This document shows positions 21,789-30,282 of a DNA stretch of 40,636 bases, in pieces (position 1 is the stretch's first letter; every line of letters begins with the position of its first letter). Under the pieces are notes generated by a model. That model had not been told where the DNA came from. It searched no databases and saw nothing but the letters and a program-made list of their open reading frames with translations. The stretch lies in the NCBI GenBank assembly GCA_044370695.1, contig JBILVB010000015.1:1-40636 (forward strand). Reading direction: 5' to 3'. Made by a program: the position numbers and the translations under genes. The DNA is from JBEIFW01 sp044370695 (GTDB taxonomy: Bacteria; Actinomycetota; Acidimicrobiia; Acidimicrobiales; Ilumatobacteraceae).

Positions 21789-24260
21789 ATGGCCAGTCCT
21801 CGACGGCGGCCCCCGCTGGTGGGCCTCCGGGTCCTCGAATGCGGTGACACCCTCGCGTCGGCGTACGCCGGTCGGCTCCTGGCCGACCTCGGCGCCGACG
21901 TGCTGGTCGTCGAGGACGTGACGGGTCACCCGCTTCGACGGATCGGCCCGTTCCTCGGCGGAGTGGCCGGACCCGAACGCAGCGGTGCGTTCGGGTTCTT
22001 CGCCGCCGGGAAATCCTCGATGGTCGTCGACGTCGGCTCACCAGCGGCCGGTCGCTCGCTCGAAGCAGCCGCCGGTCGGGCCGACGTCGTCATCCGTGCG
22101 ACCGAGGACGGTCGCGACTGGCTCGACGAGCCGGCCGTGGCCCGGGCCTGCGCCGCCAATCCCGGGCTGATCGTCGCCGACCTGTCGACCTACGGTCGGA
22201 TCGACCGACCCGACGACCGGCCGGCGGGGATGACCGACCTGCTGGCACTGGCCGCCGGCGGGCTGCTCTCGGTGAACTCCACCGAGCCGAGCGGACCGGA
22301 TGCGACCCCGTTGCGGTACCGGGGCGAGCTCGCCTCGGTGCACACCGCCGGCGACGCGGTCGTCGCCGTGCTCGGCGCGCTGTTCGAGCGCGACCGGAGC
22401 GGGCTCGGTCAGCGGATCGACGTCTCGGCCCAGGCGGCGGTGGCCTCGATCCTGGCCACGGCGCTGGCCACGTGGAGCTACAGCGGGATCTCGCCGGTCC
22501 ACAACGGCCGGCGTGGGGTGGCCCCGTGGGGGTTCTACCGCTGCCTCGACGGGATGCTCCTCGTCCAGGTCACCGAGGACAGCCAGTGGCGGGCCTTCGT
22601 CGAGCTGCTCGGCAACCCCGACTGGGGCACGCTCGAGCTGTTCGCGTCCAACGCCCAGCGCATCGAGGCGATGGACGTGCTCGACCCGCTCGTGGGCGAG
22701 GCGGTCGCAGGGCGCCGCACCGACGAACTGCTCGCCGGGTGCCATCGACTCGGCGTGGCCGCGGCCCGGATCCACACGGCGGCCGATCTGCTCGCCTGGG
22801 ACCACCTGGCCGCTCGCCGGTTCTTCGACCGGGTGCCGGTGGACGTCGACGGAAGACGGACCGCCCTGACCGTTCCCGGCGTTCCCTGGCGCTACCACAG
22901 CACCGCTCGTCCTCGGCGCAGCGCGCCGCCGCAGTTGGGCGAGCACACCGATCGCGCCGCCACCGACTGGGCACCACCTCCCCCCGCCCGGTCGGTGGCG
23001 GGCGAGCCCGCGCGGCGCGCCGTGGGGCCACCGCTCGCCGGTGTGCGCGTCGTGGACCTCACCTGGGTGTGGGCCGGTCCCTATGCGTCACTGATGCTCG
23101 CCCATCTCGGGGCCGAGGTGGTGAAGATCGAGTCGGCGGAACGGCTCGACGTCACCCGGCAACTCGGTCCGTGGGCCGACGACCGTCCGGGACCGGACCG
23201 ATCCGGGTACTTCAACCAGTACAACCAGGGCAAGCGGTCGATGGTCGTCGACCTGCACCACGCCGACGGTGTCGCCGTACTGCGCGGCCTGCTGAGCGAT
23301 GCCGACGTGGTGATCGACAACCGCCGGGCCGGCACGCTCGCCCGCCTCGGCTTTCCTTACGACACGCTCCGGAGGATCAACCCCCGGATCGTGGCGGTGT
23401 CGATGACGGGCTTCGGCGAGGACGGGCCCGAACGAGATCGCATGGCGTACGGCTCGATCATCGACGCACTCAGCGGCGTCGCCTCGAGCAACGGCCGACC
23501 CGGTGGCGGCCCGACCGATTTCCCGATGTCCCTCCCGGATCCCTGCGCGGGGTTCCATGCCGCGATCGCCACGCTCGCGGCACTGCGCCGCGCGCGCCGC
23601 ACCGGCCGGGGCGAGCGCGTCGAATGCGCCATGCTCGAAGCATCGGTGGCTGCGTTCCCGTGGCCGGTGCTCTACCAGGGGGTGGAGGGTCGCCCGCCCC
23701 CGGTCATCGGCAACCGGGACGAGCGCTTCGCGCCCCATGACGTGTACCGCTGCCGGGGCGAGTACGAGTGGGTGGCGATCGCCGTGACCGACGACGGTGC
23801 GTTCGGGCGACTGGTCGAAGCGATCGGGCACCCGACCCTGGCGGCCGATCCGAGGTTCGCCACGGCCGCGGACCGGCGTGCGCACGCCGACGCGCTCGAC
23901 GTCGTGCTCACGACCTGGACGGCCTCCCGTACGCCCGCCGAGGCGGCCAGCACCCTGCGCGCCGCGGGCGTCCTGGCCGAACCGGTTGCGCACATGCCCG
24001 ATGTCGCTGCGTCCCCGGTCCTCGGCGCCCGCCACTTCTTCACCCACCACCCCCACCCGGCCGTCGGCGTCAAGCCGCTTCCCGGGGCCGCCTGGTCGAC
24101 CGACCGGTCACCGATGGTCGTCGGCCGTGCTGCCCCGTGCCTGGGCGCGGACACCCGGGCGGTGCTGCAGGAGTGGCTCGGCCTGCCCGAGGACGAGATC
24201 GAACGCCTCGCACAGGCCGGGGTGATCCCCGCCGGCGACGAACCGGAGCCGGCGGGTTAG
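21789..24260 (+). CDS. Fused tandem CaiB/BaiF (class III) CoA-transferase
   Basis: The 823-residue protein contains two complete family III CoA-transferase units, about residues 8-395 and 415-810. Each has the opening motif (LVGLRVLECGDTLASAYAGR; LAGVRVVDLTWVWAGPYAS) and the 'KSSMVVD'/'KRSMVVD' strand. Single-domain members form interlocked dimers and use an aspartate to carry CoA. That aspartate is Asp584 in LPDPCAGFHAA of the second half; the first half has YRGELASVHTA there (Gly179-Glu180), so probably only one active site works. It should move CoA onto an organic acid. It is co-transcribed with the flavoprotein gene. Its TAG overlaps the TAA of rmuC on the other strand. Confidence 0.92.
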   Translation: MASPRRRPPLVGLRVLECGDTLASAYAGRLLADLGADVLVVEDVTGHPLRRIGPFLGGVAGPERSGAFGFFAAGKSSMVVDVGSPAAGRSLEAAAGRADVVIRATEDGRDWLDEPAVARACAANPGLIVADLSTYGRIDRPDDRPAGMTDLLALAAGGLLSVNSTEPSGPDATPLRYRGELASVHTAGDAVVAVLGALFERDRSGLGQRIDVSAQAAVASILATALATWSYSGISPVHNGRRGVAPWGFYRCLDGMLLVQVTEDSQWRAFVELLGNPDWGTLELFASNAQRIEAMDVLDPLVGEAVAGRRTDELLAGCHRLGVAAARIHTAADLLAWDHLAARRFFDRVPVDVDGRRTALTVPGVPWRYHSTARPRRSAPPQLGEHTDRAATDWAPPPPARSVAGEPARRAVGPPLAGVRVVDLTWVWAGPYASLMLAHLGAEVVKIESAERLDVTRQLGPWADDRPGPDRSGYFNQYNQGKRSMVVDLHHADGVAVLRGLLSDADVVIDNRRAGTLARLGFPYDTLRRINPRIVAVSMTGFGEDGPERDRMAYGSIIDALSGVASSNGRPGGGPTDFPMSLPDPCAGFHAAIATLAALRRARRTGRGERVECAMLEASVAAFPWPVLYQGVEGRPPPVIGNRDERFAPHDVYRCRGEYEWVAIAVTDDGAFGRLVEAIGHPTLAADPRFATAADRRAHADALDVVLTTWTASRTPAEAASTLRAAGVLAEPVAHMPDVAASPVLGARHFFTHHPHPAVGVKPLPGAAWSTDRSPMVVGRAAPCLGADTRAVLQEWLGLPEDEIERLAQAGVIPAGDEPEPAG

Positions 24261-25453
24261 GCACCCAACTCGAGCACGTCGGCCTCGTCCTCGGTGACCG
24301 CGATCCCACGGTCGGCACGCAGCGCGCTGAGACGATGCAACGGGCGTTCGAGCTGCCGCCGCCGGGTACCGGCGAGATCCTCGAACGCCTTCTGCGTCGA
24401 TTCGAGCCGCTTGCCCACCAGGTCGAGCGCGCCGACGAACTTGACCCACTGGGTCTCGAAGCCGGCCAACACCCGCAGGATCTCCTCCGAGGTCTGTTCG
24501 ACCATGAACGTGTCGTAGGCCTGACGCACCACCCCGAGCAGTGCGAACAGCGTCATCGGCGTACACAGCACCACCCGCTGGCCGAGCGCGTCGTCGAACA
24601 AGGCCGGATCCTGTTCGAACAGGAACGTGCCCAACGTTTCGTTGGGAAGGAAAAGCAGCACGTAATCGACGCTCGGCGCCTTGCCGTTGCGCGCATAGTC
24701 CCGGCTCGACAGCTCCCGGACCCGGATCCGGACATCGCGCAGGAACGCCTCACGATGCGCCGAGCGCTCGGCCTCGGTGCCGGCCTCCAGGAAACGTAGG
24801 TAGGCCGTGAGCGGGAACTTCACGTCCATGTACAGCTCGTGGCCCTTGGGGAGCGGGAACGTGAAATCCGGGATGCCGCCGCCGTCGACGCTGCGTTGCT
24901 TGCGGTAGTTGACGTTCTCGACGAAACCGGCGAGGCGGAGCACGTCCTCGGCCATCCGCTCGCCCCATTGACCCCGGGTCTTGCTGTTGGCCAGCGCCTC
25001 TCGCAGACCTTGCGTGGTGCGGGCGAGCGCCGCGGTGGACTCCGCGTGGGCCGACAACGCCGCCGTGACCTCACCGACGCTGCGATGCGTGACGTTGCCC
25101 AACTGTGCGACGAGGCCCGCGACCCGATCGAGTTCGGTGCGGACTTCGGTTCGGACCTGTTCGAGCCGAGCGTCGATCACGTCCTTCTTGGCGGTGAGCT
25201 CCTCCCGTCCCGCCGACAGCGAGGCCCCGAGCGCCTCGCGTTGCAGCACGGCAGCCTGCTCGAGCGCTGCGCGCACGGCGGCGTCCCGTTCCGCAGCGGC
25301 CTGGGCCCGCACCTGTTCGACCAACGCGGCGACCGCCTCGGGGACGAGCATCGCCTCACGGCGCCGGGCCCGGGCGGCGACGACGGCGACGAGGGCAGCG
25401 GTGAGCCCGACGAGGGCGAGAAGAGCCGCGGCGGCGAGCAACACGACGGACAT
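24257..25453 (-). CDS. rmuC: DNA recombination protein RmuC homologue
   Basis: The 398-residue protein has an N-terminal membrane helix (residues about 3-27), a long coiled-coil-like region rich in Ala, Glu and Arg (about 40-180), and the RmuC nuclease-like domain with 'SKTRGQWGERMAEDVLRLAG', DFTFPLPKGHELYMDVKFPL and FLPNETLGTFLFEQDPAL. RmuC limits inversions at repeats in E. coli; mechanism is not settled, although the fold resembles restriction endonucleases. The Asp and Lys of DVKFPL are in the expected catalytic strand. It is transcribed alone, convergent with the CoA-transferase gene. Confidence 0.92.
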   Translation of the reverse strand: MSVVLLAAAALLALVGLTAALVAVVAARARRREAMLVPEAVAALVEQVRAQAAAERDAAVRAALEQAAVLQREALGASLSAGREELTAKKDVIDARLEQVRTEVRTELDRVAGLVAQLGNVTHRSVGEVTAALSAHAESTAALARTTQGLREALANSKTRGQWGERMAEDVLRLAGFVENVNYRKQRSVDGGGIPDFTFPLPKGHELYMDVKFPLTAYLRFLEAGTEAERSAHREAFLRDVRIRVRELSSRDYARNGKAPSVDYVLLFLPNETLGTFLFEQDPALFDDALGQRVVLCTPMTLFALLGVVRQAYDTFMVEQTSEEILRVLAGFETQWVKFVGALDLVGKRLESTQKAFEDLAGTRRRQLERPLHRLSALRADRGIAVTEDEADVLELGA

Positions 25454-25501
25454 GACCCCATCATGACGACGGGGTGCCGCACGGTTGGGGGATGGCGACG
25501 G

Positions 25502-25864
25502 TCAGCCCGGCGCGACGTGACGGCGCAGGTCGTCGAGCGACACCCAGTCGAGGGCCCGCGCGTGGGTGGCCTCGAGCACGACCGGCGGCGCCACGCCGGC
25601 CTCGAGCGCCTCGGCCCAGCGGGAGGCGCACAGGCACCACCGGTCCCCCGGCCGCAACCCGGGGAAACCCCACTGGGGGGCCGGGGTGATCAGATCGTTG
25701 CCCTGGGCACGCGAGAACGCGAGGAACTCGGCGGTGACCACGGCGCACACGACGTGGACGCCGTCGTCGTCGGGCCCCGTCCGGCAGCAGCCGTCACGGA
25801 AGAACCCCGTGCGCGGTTCGAGGCCGCACGGCTCGAGTTCGGTCCCCAGCACGTTGTTCGGCAC
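25502..25864 (-). CDS. DUF2237 family protein
   Basis: The 120-residue protein starts 'VPNNVLGTELEPCG' and carries the DUF2237 hallmarks: GFFRDGCCRTGPDD, HVVCAVVT-EFLAFS, 'GNDLITPAPQWGFPGLRPGDRWCLCASRW' in pieces, and a C-terminal VVLEATHARALDWV. The clustered cysteines (CC and WCLC) suggest metal or redox chemistry, but the family has no established function. GTG at 25864 was chosen over GTG at 25885 because GGAAGG lies 8 bases before it and it clears the exporter stop codon by 4 bases, suggesting it is the downstream partner of the ABC exporter gene. Confidence 0.85.
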   Translation of the reverse strand: MPNNVLGTELEPCGLEPRTGFFRDGCCRTGPDDDGVHVVCAVVTAEFLAFSRAQGNDLITPAPQWGFPGLRPGDRWCLCASRWAEALEAGVAPPVVLEATHARALDWVSLDDLRRHVAPG

Positions 25865-25868
25865 GCCT

Positions 25869-27752
25869 TCAGCCTTCCCCGGCACCGACCGTCGACGTCG
25901 AACCCGACAGGGTCCGGTACAGATCGGCGTAGAGACCGCCGGCGGCGAGCAACTCGCCGTGTGTGCCGCGCTCGACGATCCGCCCGGCGTCGACGACGCA
26001 GATGAGGTCGGCGTTGCGGATCGTCGACAACCGATGGGCGATCACGAGCGCCGTCCGGCCTTGCAACGCATCGTCGAGCGCCGCTTGGACGGCGGCCTCG
26101 TTCTCCGCGTCGAGATGACTGGTCGCCTCGTCGAGCACGACGATCGCCGGATCCTTCAACAACATCCGGGCGATCGCGACCCGCTGCTTCTCCCCGCCGG
26201 AGAGCCGGTAGCCCCGCTCGCCGACCACCGTGTCGTACCCCTCGGGGAGCCCGGCGATCACGTCGTGGATCCTCGCGGCGCGGCACGCCGCTTCGAGTTC
26301 GGCCTGGGTCGCCTCGGGCCGGGCGTAGCGCAGGTTCGCCGCGATCGACTCGTGGAACAGGTGGGGATCCTGCGGAACGACGCCGATCGCGGCTCGTAGC
26401 GAGGCCTGCGTGAGATCGCGCACGTCGACGCCGTCGACGCGCACCGCCCCGGACGACACGTCGTACAGCCGCGGCACGAGCGAGGCGATGGTCGACTTCC
26501 CGGCGCCGGAAGGGCCGACCAGCGCCACGACCGTCCCCGGTTCGACGGCGAGGTCCACGTCGTGGAGCACCGGATCACCCGGCGTCGTACCCAACGACGT
26601 CGACCCGGGCGACTCGAGCGAGGCGATCGACACCTCGCTGGGGGCCGGGTACCGGAACGACACTCGGTCGAACACCACTCGACCTCGGGGCGCGACCAAC
26701 TCCACGGCGCCGGGCCGGTCGGTGACCGCGACCGGTGCATCGAGCACCTCGAACACCCGCTCGAAGCTCACGACCGCGGTCATCAGGTCGATGCGGGCGT
26801 TGGTGAGCTGCATGAGCGGTGCGTAGATCCTCGTCACGAGCGCCGCCATCGCGACGAGATCCCCGGTCGACAGCTCGCCGCCGATGACCAGATGGCCGCC
26901 GAAGCCGTACGTGGCCGCCGCACCGACCGCCGCCACGACACCCATCGCCACGAAGAACACCCGGCTGTACATGGCCACCTTCACGCCCGCCGCCGCCACC
27001 CCCGCCGCCCGGGAGTCGAACGCCGCCCGCTCCTCGGGGTGGCGGCCGTAGAGCTTCACGAGTTGTGCACCGGCGACGTTGAACCGCTCCGTCATCTGGG
27101 TGTTCATCTGGGCGTTGAGCGTCATCTGCTGGCGGAACAGGGCCTGGACGCGACGCCCGACCCGCTTGGCCGGCACGACGAACAGCGGCAGCACGACGAG
27201 CGACACGACGGTCAGGCGCCACTCCAGGACGAGCATCGCCGCAAGGGTCGTCACGAGCACCACGCCGTTGGACAGCACCTGCCCGAGCGTGCCCGTGACG
27301 GCGTTCTGGGCACCGACGACGTCGTTGTTCAGCCGGCTGATCAGCGCCCCGGTCTGCGTCCGCGTGAAGAACGCGATCGGCATCCGCTGCACCTTGTCGA
27401 ACAGGGTCACCCGGAGCCGGTAGATCAACCCCTCCCCCACGCGCGACGAGCACCACCGCTGGACCACGGCGAGCCCGGCGTCGGCCAGGGCCGCGGCGAC
27501 CGTCAACGCAGCGAGCACCGTGACCAGGCCACGATCACCCTCGGGCAGCGCCGTGTCGATGATCGAACGGAACAGCAACGGCGGGACCAACGCCAGCAGC
27601 GCCGAGAGCACGATGGCGGTGAGGAAACCGGCGATCCAGACCCGGAAGGGCTGGGCGAACCCCCAGGCCCGCCGGAGCACGGCGACCTCGAGCCGCTTGC
27701 CCTTCACCGCCGACGCGTCGTTGCCCCAGCCGTGGAAGCCGCCACCCATCAT
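25869..27752 (-). CDS. ABC exporter with fused membrane and ATPase domains
   Basis: The 627-residue half-transporter has a type I exporter membrane domain with six helices (about residues 35-335; 'MPIAFFTRTQTGALISRLNND' is the coupling region) and a C-terminal ATPase: Walker A GPSGAGKST, Q-loop VPQDP, signature LSGGEKQ, Walker B IVVLDEATSHLD and H-loop IAHRLS. It resembles multidrug and lipid exporters and should act as a homodimer. A short Ser/Gly/Thr insert breaks the first ATPase strands ('SLESPGSTSLGTTPGDP'). ATG at 27752 is followed by a second ATG at 27749 and preceded by a GTG; which is used is unclear. The frame remains open far upstream, antisense to the peptidase gene, without exporter sequence. 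Confidence 0.93.
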   Translation of the reverse strand: MMGGGFHGWGNDASAVKGKRLEVAVLRRAWGFAQPFRVWIAGFLTAIVLSALLALVPPLLFRSIIDTALPEGDRGLVTVLAALTVAAALADAGLAVVQRWCSSRVGEGLIYRLRVTLFDKVQRMPIAFFTRTQTGALISRLNNDVVGAQNAVTGTLGQVLSNGVVLVTTLAAMLVLEWRLTVVSLVVLPLFVVPAKRVGRRVQALFRQQMTLNAQMNTQMTERFNVAGAQLVKLYGRHPEERAAFDSRAAGVAAAGVKVAMYSRVFFVAMGVVAAVGAAATYGFGGHLVIGGELSTGDLVAMAALVTRIYAPLMQLTNARIDLMTAVVSFERVFEVLDAPVAVTDRPGAVELVAPRGRVVFDRVSFRYPAPSEVSIASLESPGSTSLGTTPGDPVLHDVDLAVEPGTVVALVGPSGAGKSTIASLVPRLYDVSSGAVRVDGVDVRDLTQASLRAAIGVVPQDPHLFHESIAANLRYARPEATQAELEAACRAARIHDVIAGLPEGYDTVVGERGYRLSGGEKQRVAIARMLLKDPAIVVLDEATSHLDAENEAAVQAALDDALQGRTALVIAHRLSTIRNADLICVVDAGRIVERGTHGELLAAGGLYADLYRTLSGSTSTVGAGEG

Positions 27753-27815
27753 CACGGGCTGCAGGCTACGGCCGCGCCGAGGTCCGACACCGCAGCGTCG
27801 TACGATTCCGGCTCC

Positions 27816-29327
27816 ATGCATCGAGCCGTGCCGACCCTCGCCGTGCTCGCAGTGTCGGTCGTCCTCGCCGGGTGCGCCACGGCGACCTCGGTGAGCGTGG
27901 CACCGGCGCCGACGACCCCGTCGACACCGTCGTCGACGCCGTCGACACCGTCGTCGTCGACCGGCACCGAGCCGGTTCGGCCGACGATCGACTGGCGCCC
28001 GTGCGGCAACCGCCTCGAGTGCGGGGCGATGGCGGTTCCGCTCGACCACACCGGCCGAACCGAGGGCACGATCACACTGGCGCTGCGCCGCCACCTGGCC
28101 GATCCGCAGCGCCGAGTCGGCTCGATCGTCATGAACCCCGGCGGCCCTGGCGTGCCCGCGCTGGACTTCGCCGACGCCGCCCCCCGCCTGTTCCCCGGGC
28201 TGATCGACCGGTTCGACATCGTCGCCTGGGACCCGCGCGGCGTCGGGGAGTCCGACGCCGTGGCCTGCACCGACGACATCGACGCCTACTTCGCGCTCGA
28301 CCCCACACCCGACACCCCGGCCGAGAAGCAGGCGCTCGTCGACGCCGCGGCCCGGTACGTCGCCGAATGCTCCCGCCGCTCGGGCCGGCTGCTGCCCTTC
28401 GTCGGCACGGCCGACACGGCCCGGGATCTCGACCTCGTCCGGGCGGCTCTCGGCGAGGACCGACTCACCTACCTGGGCTTCTCCTACGGCAGCGAGATCG
28501 GCGCCACGTACGCCACGTTGTTCCCCACCCGGGTGCGGGCGATGGTGCTCGACGGTGCCGTCGACATCAACGCCCCCTACGAGGAGGACGCGCGCCGTCA
28601 GTACGTCGCGCTCGAGACCTCGCTCACCAAGGTGCTCGACGACTGCTCGGCGAAGCGATCGTGCCCGTTCTGGAGCAACGGCGCCGCAGGCAAGGCGTTC
28701 GACGAGTTGATGGTCGCCCTCGACCGTGCCCCGCTGGCCTCGCCCGCCGGCCGGCCTGCCGTCGGGCAGGGGATCGCCTACGTCGCGGTCGTCTCCGGGC
28801 TGTACGACGCGACGCTCTGGCCGGCGCTGACCCGCGCCCTCGCCGCCGCCCGGAACGGCGACGGGGGCCCGCTCCTCGCGATGTACGACGCCTACACGAA
28901 CCACGGGGACCCGACCTGGACCCACGCCTTCGACGCCAACAGTGCCGTCAACTGCCTCGACGATCCCGGGCCGCTCGATCCGAGCTTCCCCGATCGCTTC
29001 GCCGACGAGCTCGCCGCCGTCGCGCCGCGCCTCGGACGGGTCGGCGCCTACGGCTACACCTGCATGGTCTGGCCCGCCCGGGCACCCAAGCTGCGCGTCA
29101 CCGCCGCCGGCGTCGCCGGGCCGATCCTGCTGGTGGGGACCACCGGAGACCCGATCACCCCGCTGTCGGCCACGGCAGCCCTGGCCAAGGACCTCGAGCG
29201 GGCCACGCTGCTGACGGTCGAGGCGGAGGGCCACACCGGCTACCAGCGCAACGCGTGCAGCCGGCGCACCGTCGACTCGTTCCTCCGCGACCTCACCGTG
29301 CCTGCGCCCGGTACCGTCTGCCGGTGA
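27816..29327 (+). CDS. Secreted lipoprotein alpha/beta hydrolase, tripeptidyl-aminopeptidase type
   Basis: The 503-residue protein has a lipoprotein signal with lipobox LAGC near residues 18-21, a Thr/Ser/Pro-rich linker (about 30-52), then an alpha/beta-hydrolase core: NPGGPG oxyanion loop, WDPRGVGES, nucleophile in GFSYGSEIG, and a C-terminal TAP-like part with 'VGTTGDPITP' (Asp) and GHTGY (His). Such proteins (SlpD/SlpE and TAP family) are exopeptidases or esterases on the actinobacterial cell surface. TACGAT at 27801-27806 could be a -10 element, leaving a leader of only a few bases. It is divergent from the exporter gene. thrH starts within its stop codon. Confidence 0.9.
   Translation: MHRAVPTLAVLAVSVVLAGCATATSVSVAPAPTTPSTPSSTPSTPSSSTGTEPVRPTIDWRPCGNRLECGAMAVPLDHTGRTEGTITLALRRHLADPQRRVGSIVMNPGGPGVPALDFADAAPRLFPGLIDRFDIVAWDPRGVGESDAVACTDDIDAYFALDPTPDTPAEKQALVDAAARYVAECSRRSGRLLPFVGTADTARDLDLVRAALGEDRLTYLGFSYGSEIGATYATLFPTRVRAMVLDGAVDINAPYEEDARRQYVALETSLTKVLDDCSAKRSCPFWSNGAAGKAFDELMVALDRAPLASPAGRPAVGQGIAYVAVVSGLYDATLWPALTRALAAARNGDGGPLLAMYDAYTNHGDPTWTHAFDANSAVNCLDDPGPLDPSFPDRFADELAAVAPRLGRVGAYGYTCMVWPARAPKLRVTAAGVAGPILLVGTTGDPITPLSATAALAKDLERATLLTVEAEGHTGYQRNACSRRTVDSFLRDLTVPAPGTVCR
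27918..27959 (+). repeat. Two tandem 21-bp units in the lipoprotein linker
   Basis: Two 21-base units, 27918-27938 and 27939-27959, differ at one position. They encode the Thr-Pro-Ser repeats of the linker between the lipid anchor and the hydrolase domain. The pattern looks like slippage-prone expansion of a flexible linker. Confidence 0.8.
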
Positions 29328-29941
29328 TGCCCGACCCACGTCAGCAACTCGTCTGCCTCGACCTCGAGGGAGTCCTCGTCCCCGAGATCTGGATCGCCGT
29401 CGCCGAGCGGACGGGGATCGAGGCGCTGCGGCGCACCACCCGTGACGAGCCCGACTACGACGTGTTGATGCGGTACCGGCTGGGACTCCTCGCCGAGCAC
29501 GGCCTCACGATGTCGCTCGTCGCCGACGTGATCGCCGCACTCGGCCCCCTCCCCGGTGCACGCGAGTTCCTCGACGACCTGCGGGCGCGAACGCAGGTCG
29601 TGATCCTCTCGGACACCTTCGAACAGTTCGGCCGGCCACTGATGGCCCATCTGGGGTGGCCCACCCTGCTGTGTCATCGCCTCGAGGTCGCCGACGACCG
29701 GATCGTGGGCTACCGCCTGCGGATGGCCGATCAGAAGCGCCACGCGGTGCGGGCCTTCCACGGTCTCAACTACCGGGTGGTCGCGGCGGGCGACAGCTAC
29801 AACGACACCGCCATGCTGGCGGAGGCCGACGCCGGCATCCTGTTCTGCGCGCCCGACAACGTGAAGGCCGAGTTCCCACAGTTCCCGACCGCGGAGACCT
29901 ACGCAGAGCTCGCCGAACGCATCGCCGACGCCTTGACCTGA
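29327..29941 (+). CDS. thrH: ThrH: phosphoserine phosphatase / homoserine phosphotransferase
   Basis: The 204-residue HAD-family protein matches Pseudomonas ThrH closely from memory: the nucleophile motif CLDLEGVLVPEIWIAVAE, PDYDVLM, motif II VVILSDTF, 'PTLLCHRLEV', and motif IV AAGDSYNDTAMLAEA followed by GILFCAP and PQFPT. The enzyme dephosphorylates phosphoserine and can pass the phosphate to homoserine, linking serine and threonine synthesis. Its ATG overlaps the preceding TGA, so translation is probably coupled to the lipoprotein gene, an odd partnership. DUF427 follows 17 bases later. Confidence 0.93.
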   Translation: MPDPRQQLVCLDLEGVLVPEIWIAVAERTGIEALRRTTRDEPDYDVLMRYRLGLLAEHGLTMSLVADVIAALGPLPGAREFLDDLRARTQVVILSDTFEQFGRPLMAHLGWPTLLCHRLEVADDRIVGYRLRMADQKRHAVRAFHGLNYRVVAAGDSYNDTAMLAEADAGILFCAPDNVKAEFPQFPTAETYAELAERIADALT

Positions 29942-29958
29942 ACCGAACGGAGCCTGCC

Positions 29959-30246
29959 GTGATCCGAGCCCGCTGGAACGACACCGTGATCGCCGAGACC
30001 GACGACACCGTCGTCGTGGAGGGGAACCACTACTTCCCCTCCACGGCGCTCGTCGCCGCCCACTTCGAGCCGAGCGACCGCCACACGACCTGTCCGTGGA
30101 AGGGCGTCGCCTCCTACTACGACGTGGTCGTCGACGGCCGGCGCAACGAAGGAGCCGCCTGGTACTACCCCGACCCGAAGCCCGCCGCCGACGCGATCCG
30201 TGGCCGTGTCGCGTTCTGGCGCGGGGTGCGCGTCAGCGCCGACTGA
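29959..30246 (+). CDS. DUF427 domain protein
   Basis: The 95-residue protein is a single DUF427 domain: VIRARWNDTVIAETDDTVVVEGN, YFP, the signature TTCPWKGVASYYDV, and 'AAWYYPDPKPAADAIRGRVAFW'. The family is small, cytoplasmic and without an agreed biochemical role. GGAG lies 7 bases before the GTG at 29959, which is the natural start. It is the last gene of the lipoprotein, thrH, DUF427 string and is convergent with the TauD-type gene. Confidence 0.9.
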   Translation: MIRARWNDTVIAETDDTVVVEGNHYFPSTALVAAHFEPSDRHTTCPWKGVASYYDVVVDGRRNEGAAWYYPDPKPAADAIRGRVAFWRGVRVSAD

Positions 30247-30282
30247 GCCTCGAGAGTCCGAGCCGACGGCGAGGAACGAGGT

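Noticed and set aside
20304..21929. 541-residue minus-strand frame opposite the HpaB/AbfD-family gene
   Set aside because: Antisense shadow: composition is rich in Val, His, Gly and Asp without any motif.
27918..27959. CRISPR-like or regulatory repeat
   Set aside because: The two tandem 21-bp units lie inside a coding linker, with no spacers and no cas genes nearby.
25869..29339. 1156-residue open frame spanning the exporter and the antisense of the lipoprotein gene
   Set aside because: Only the part below 27752 encodes exporter sequence; the upstream half is the reverse complement of a well-conserved lipoprotein hydrolase.
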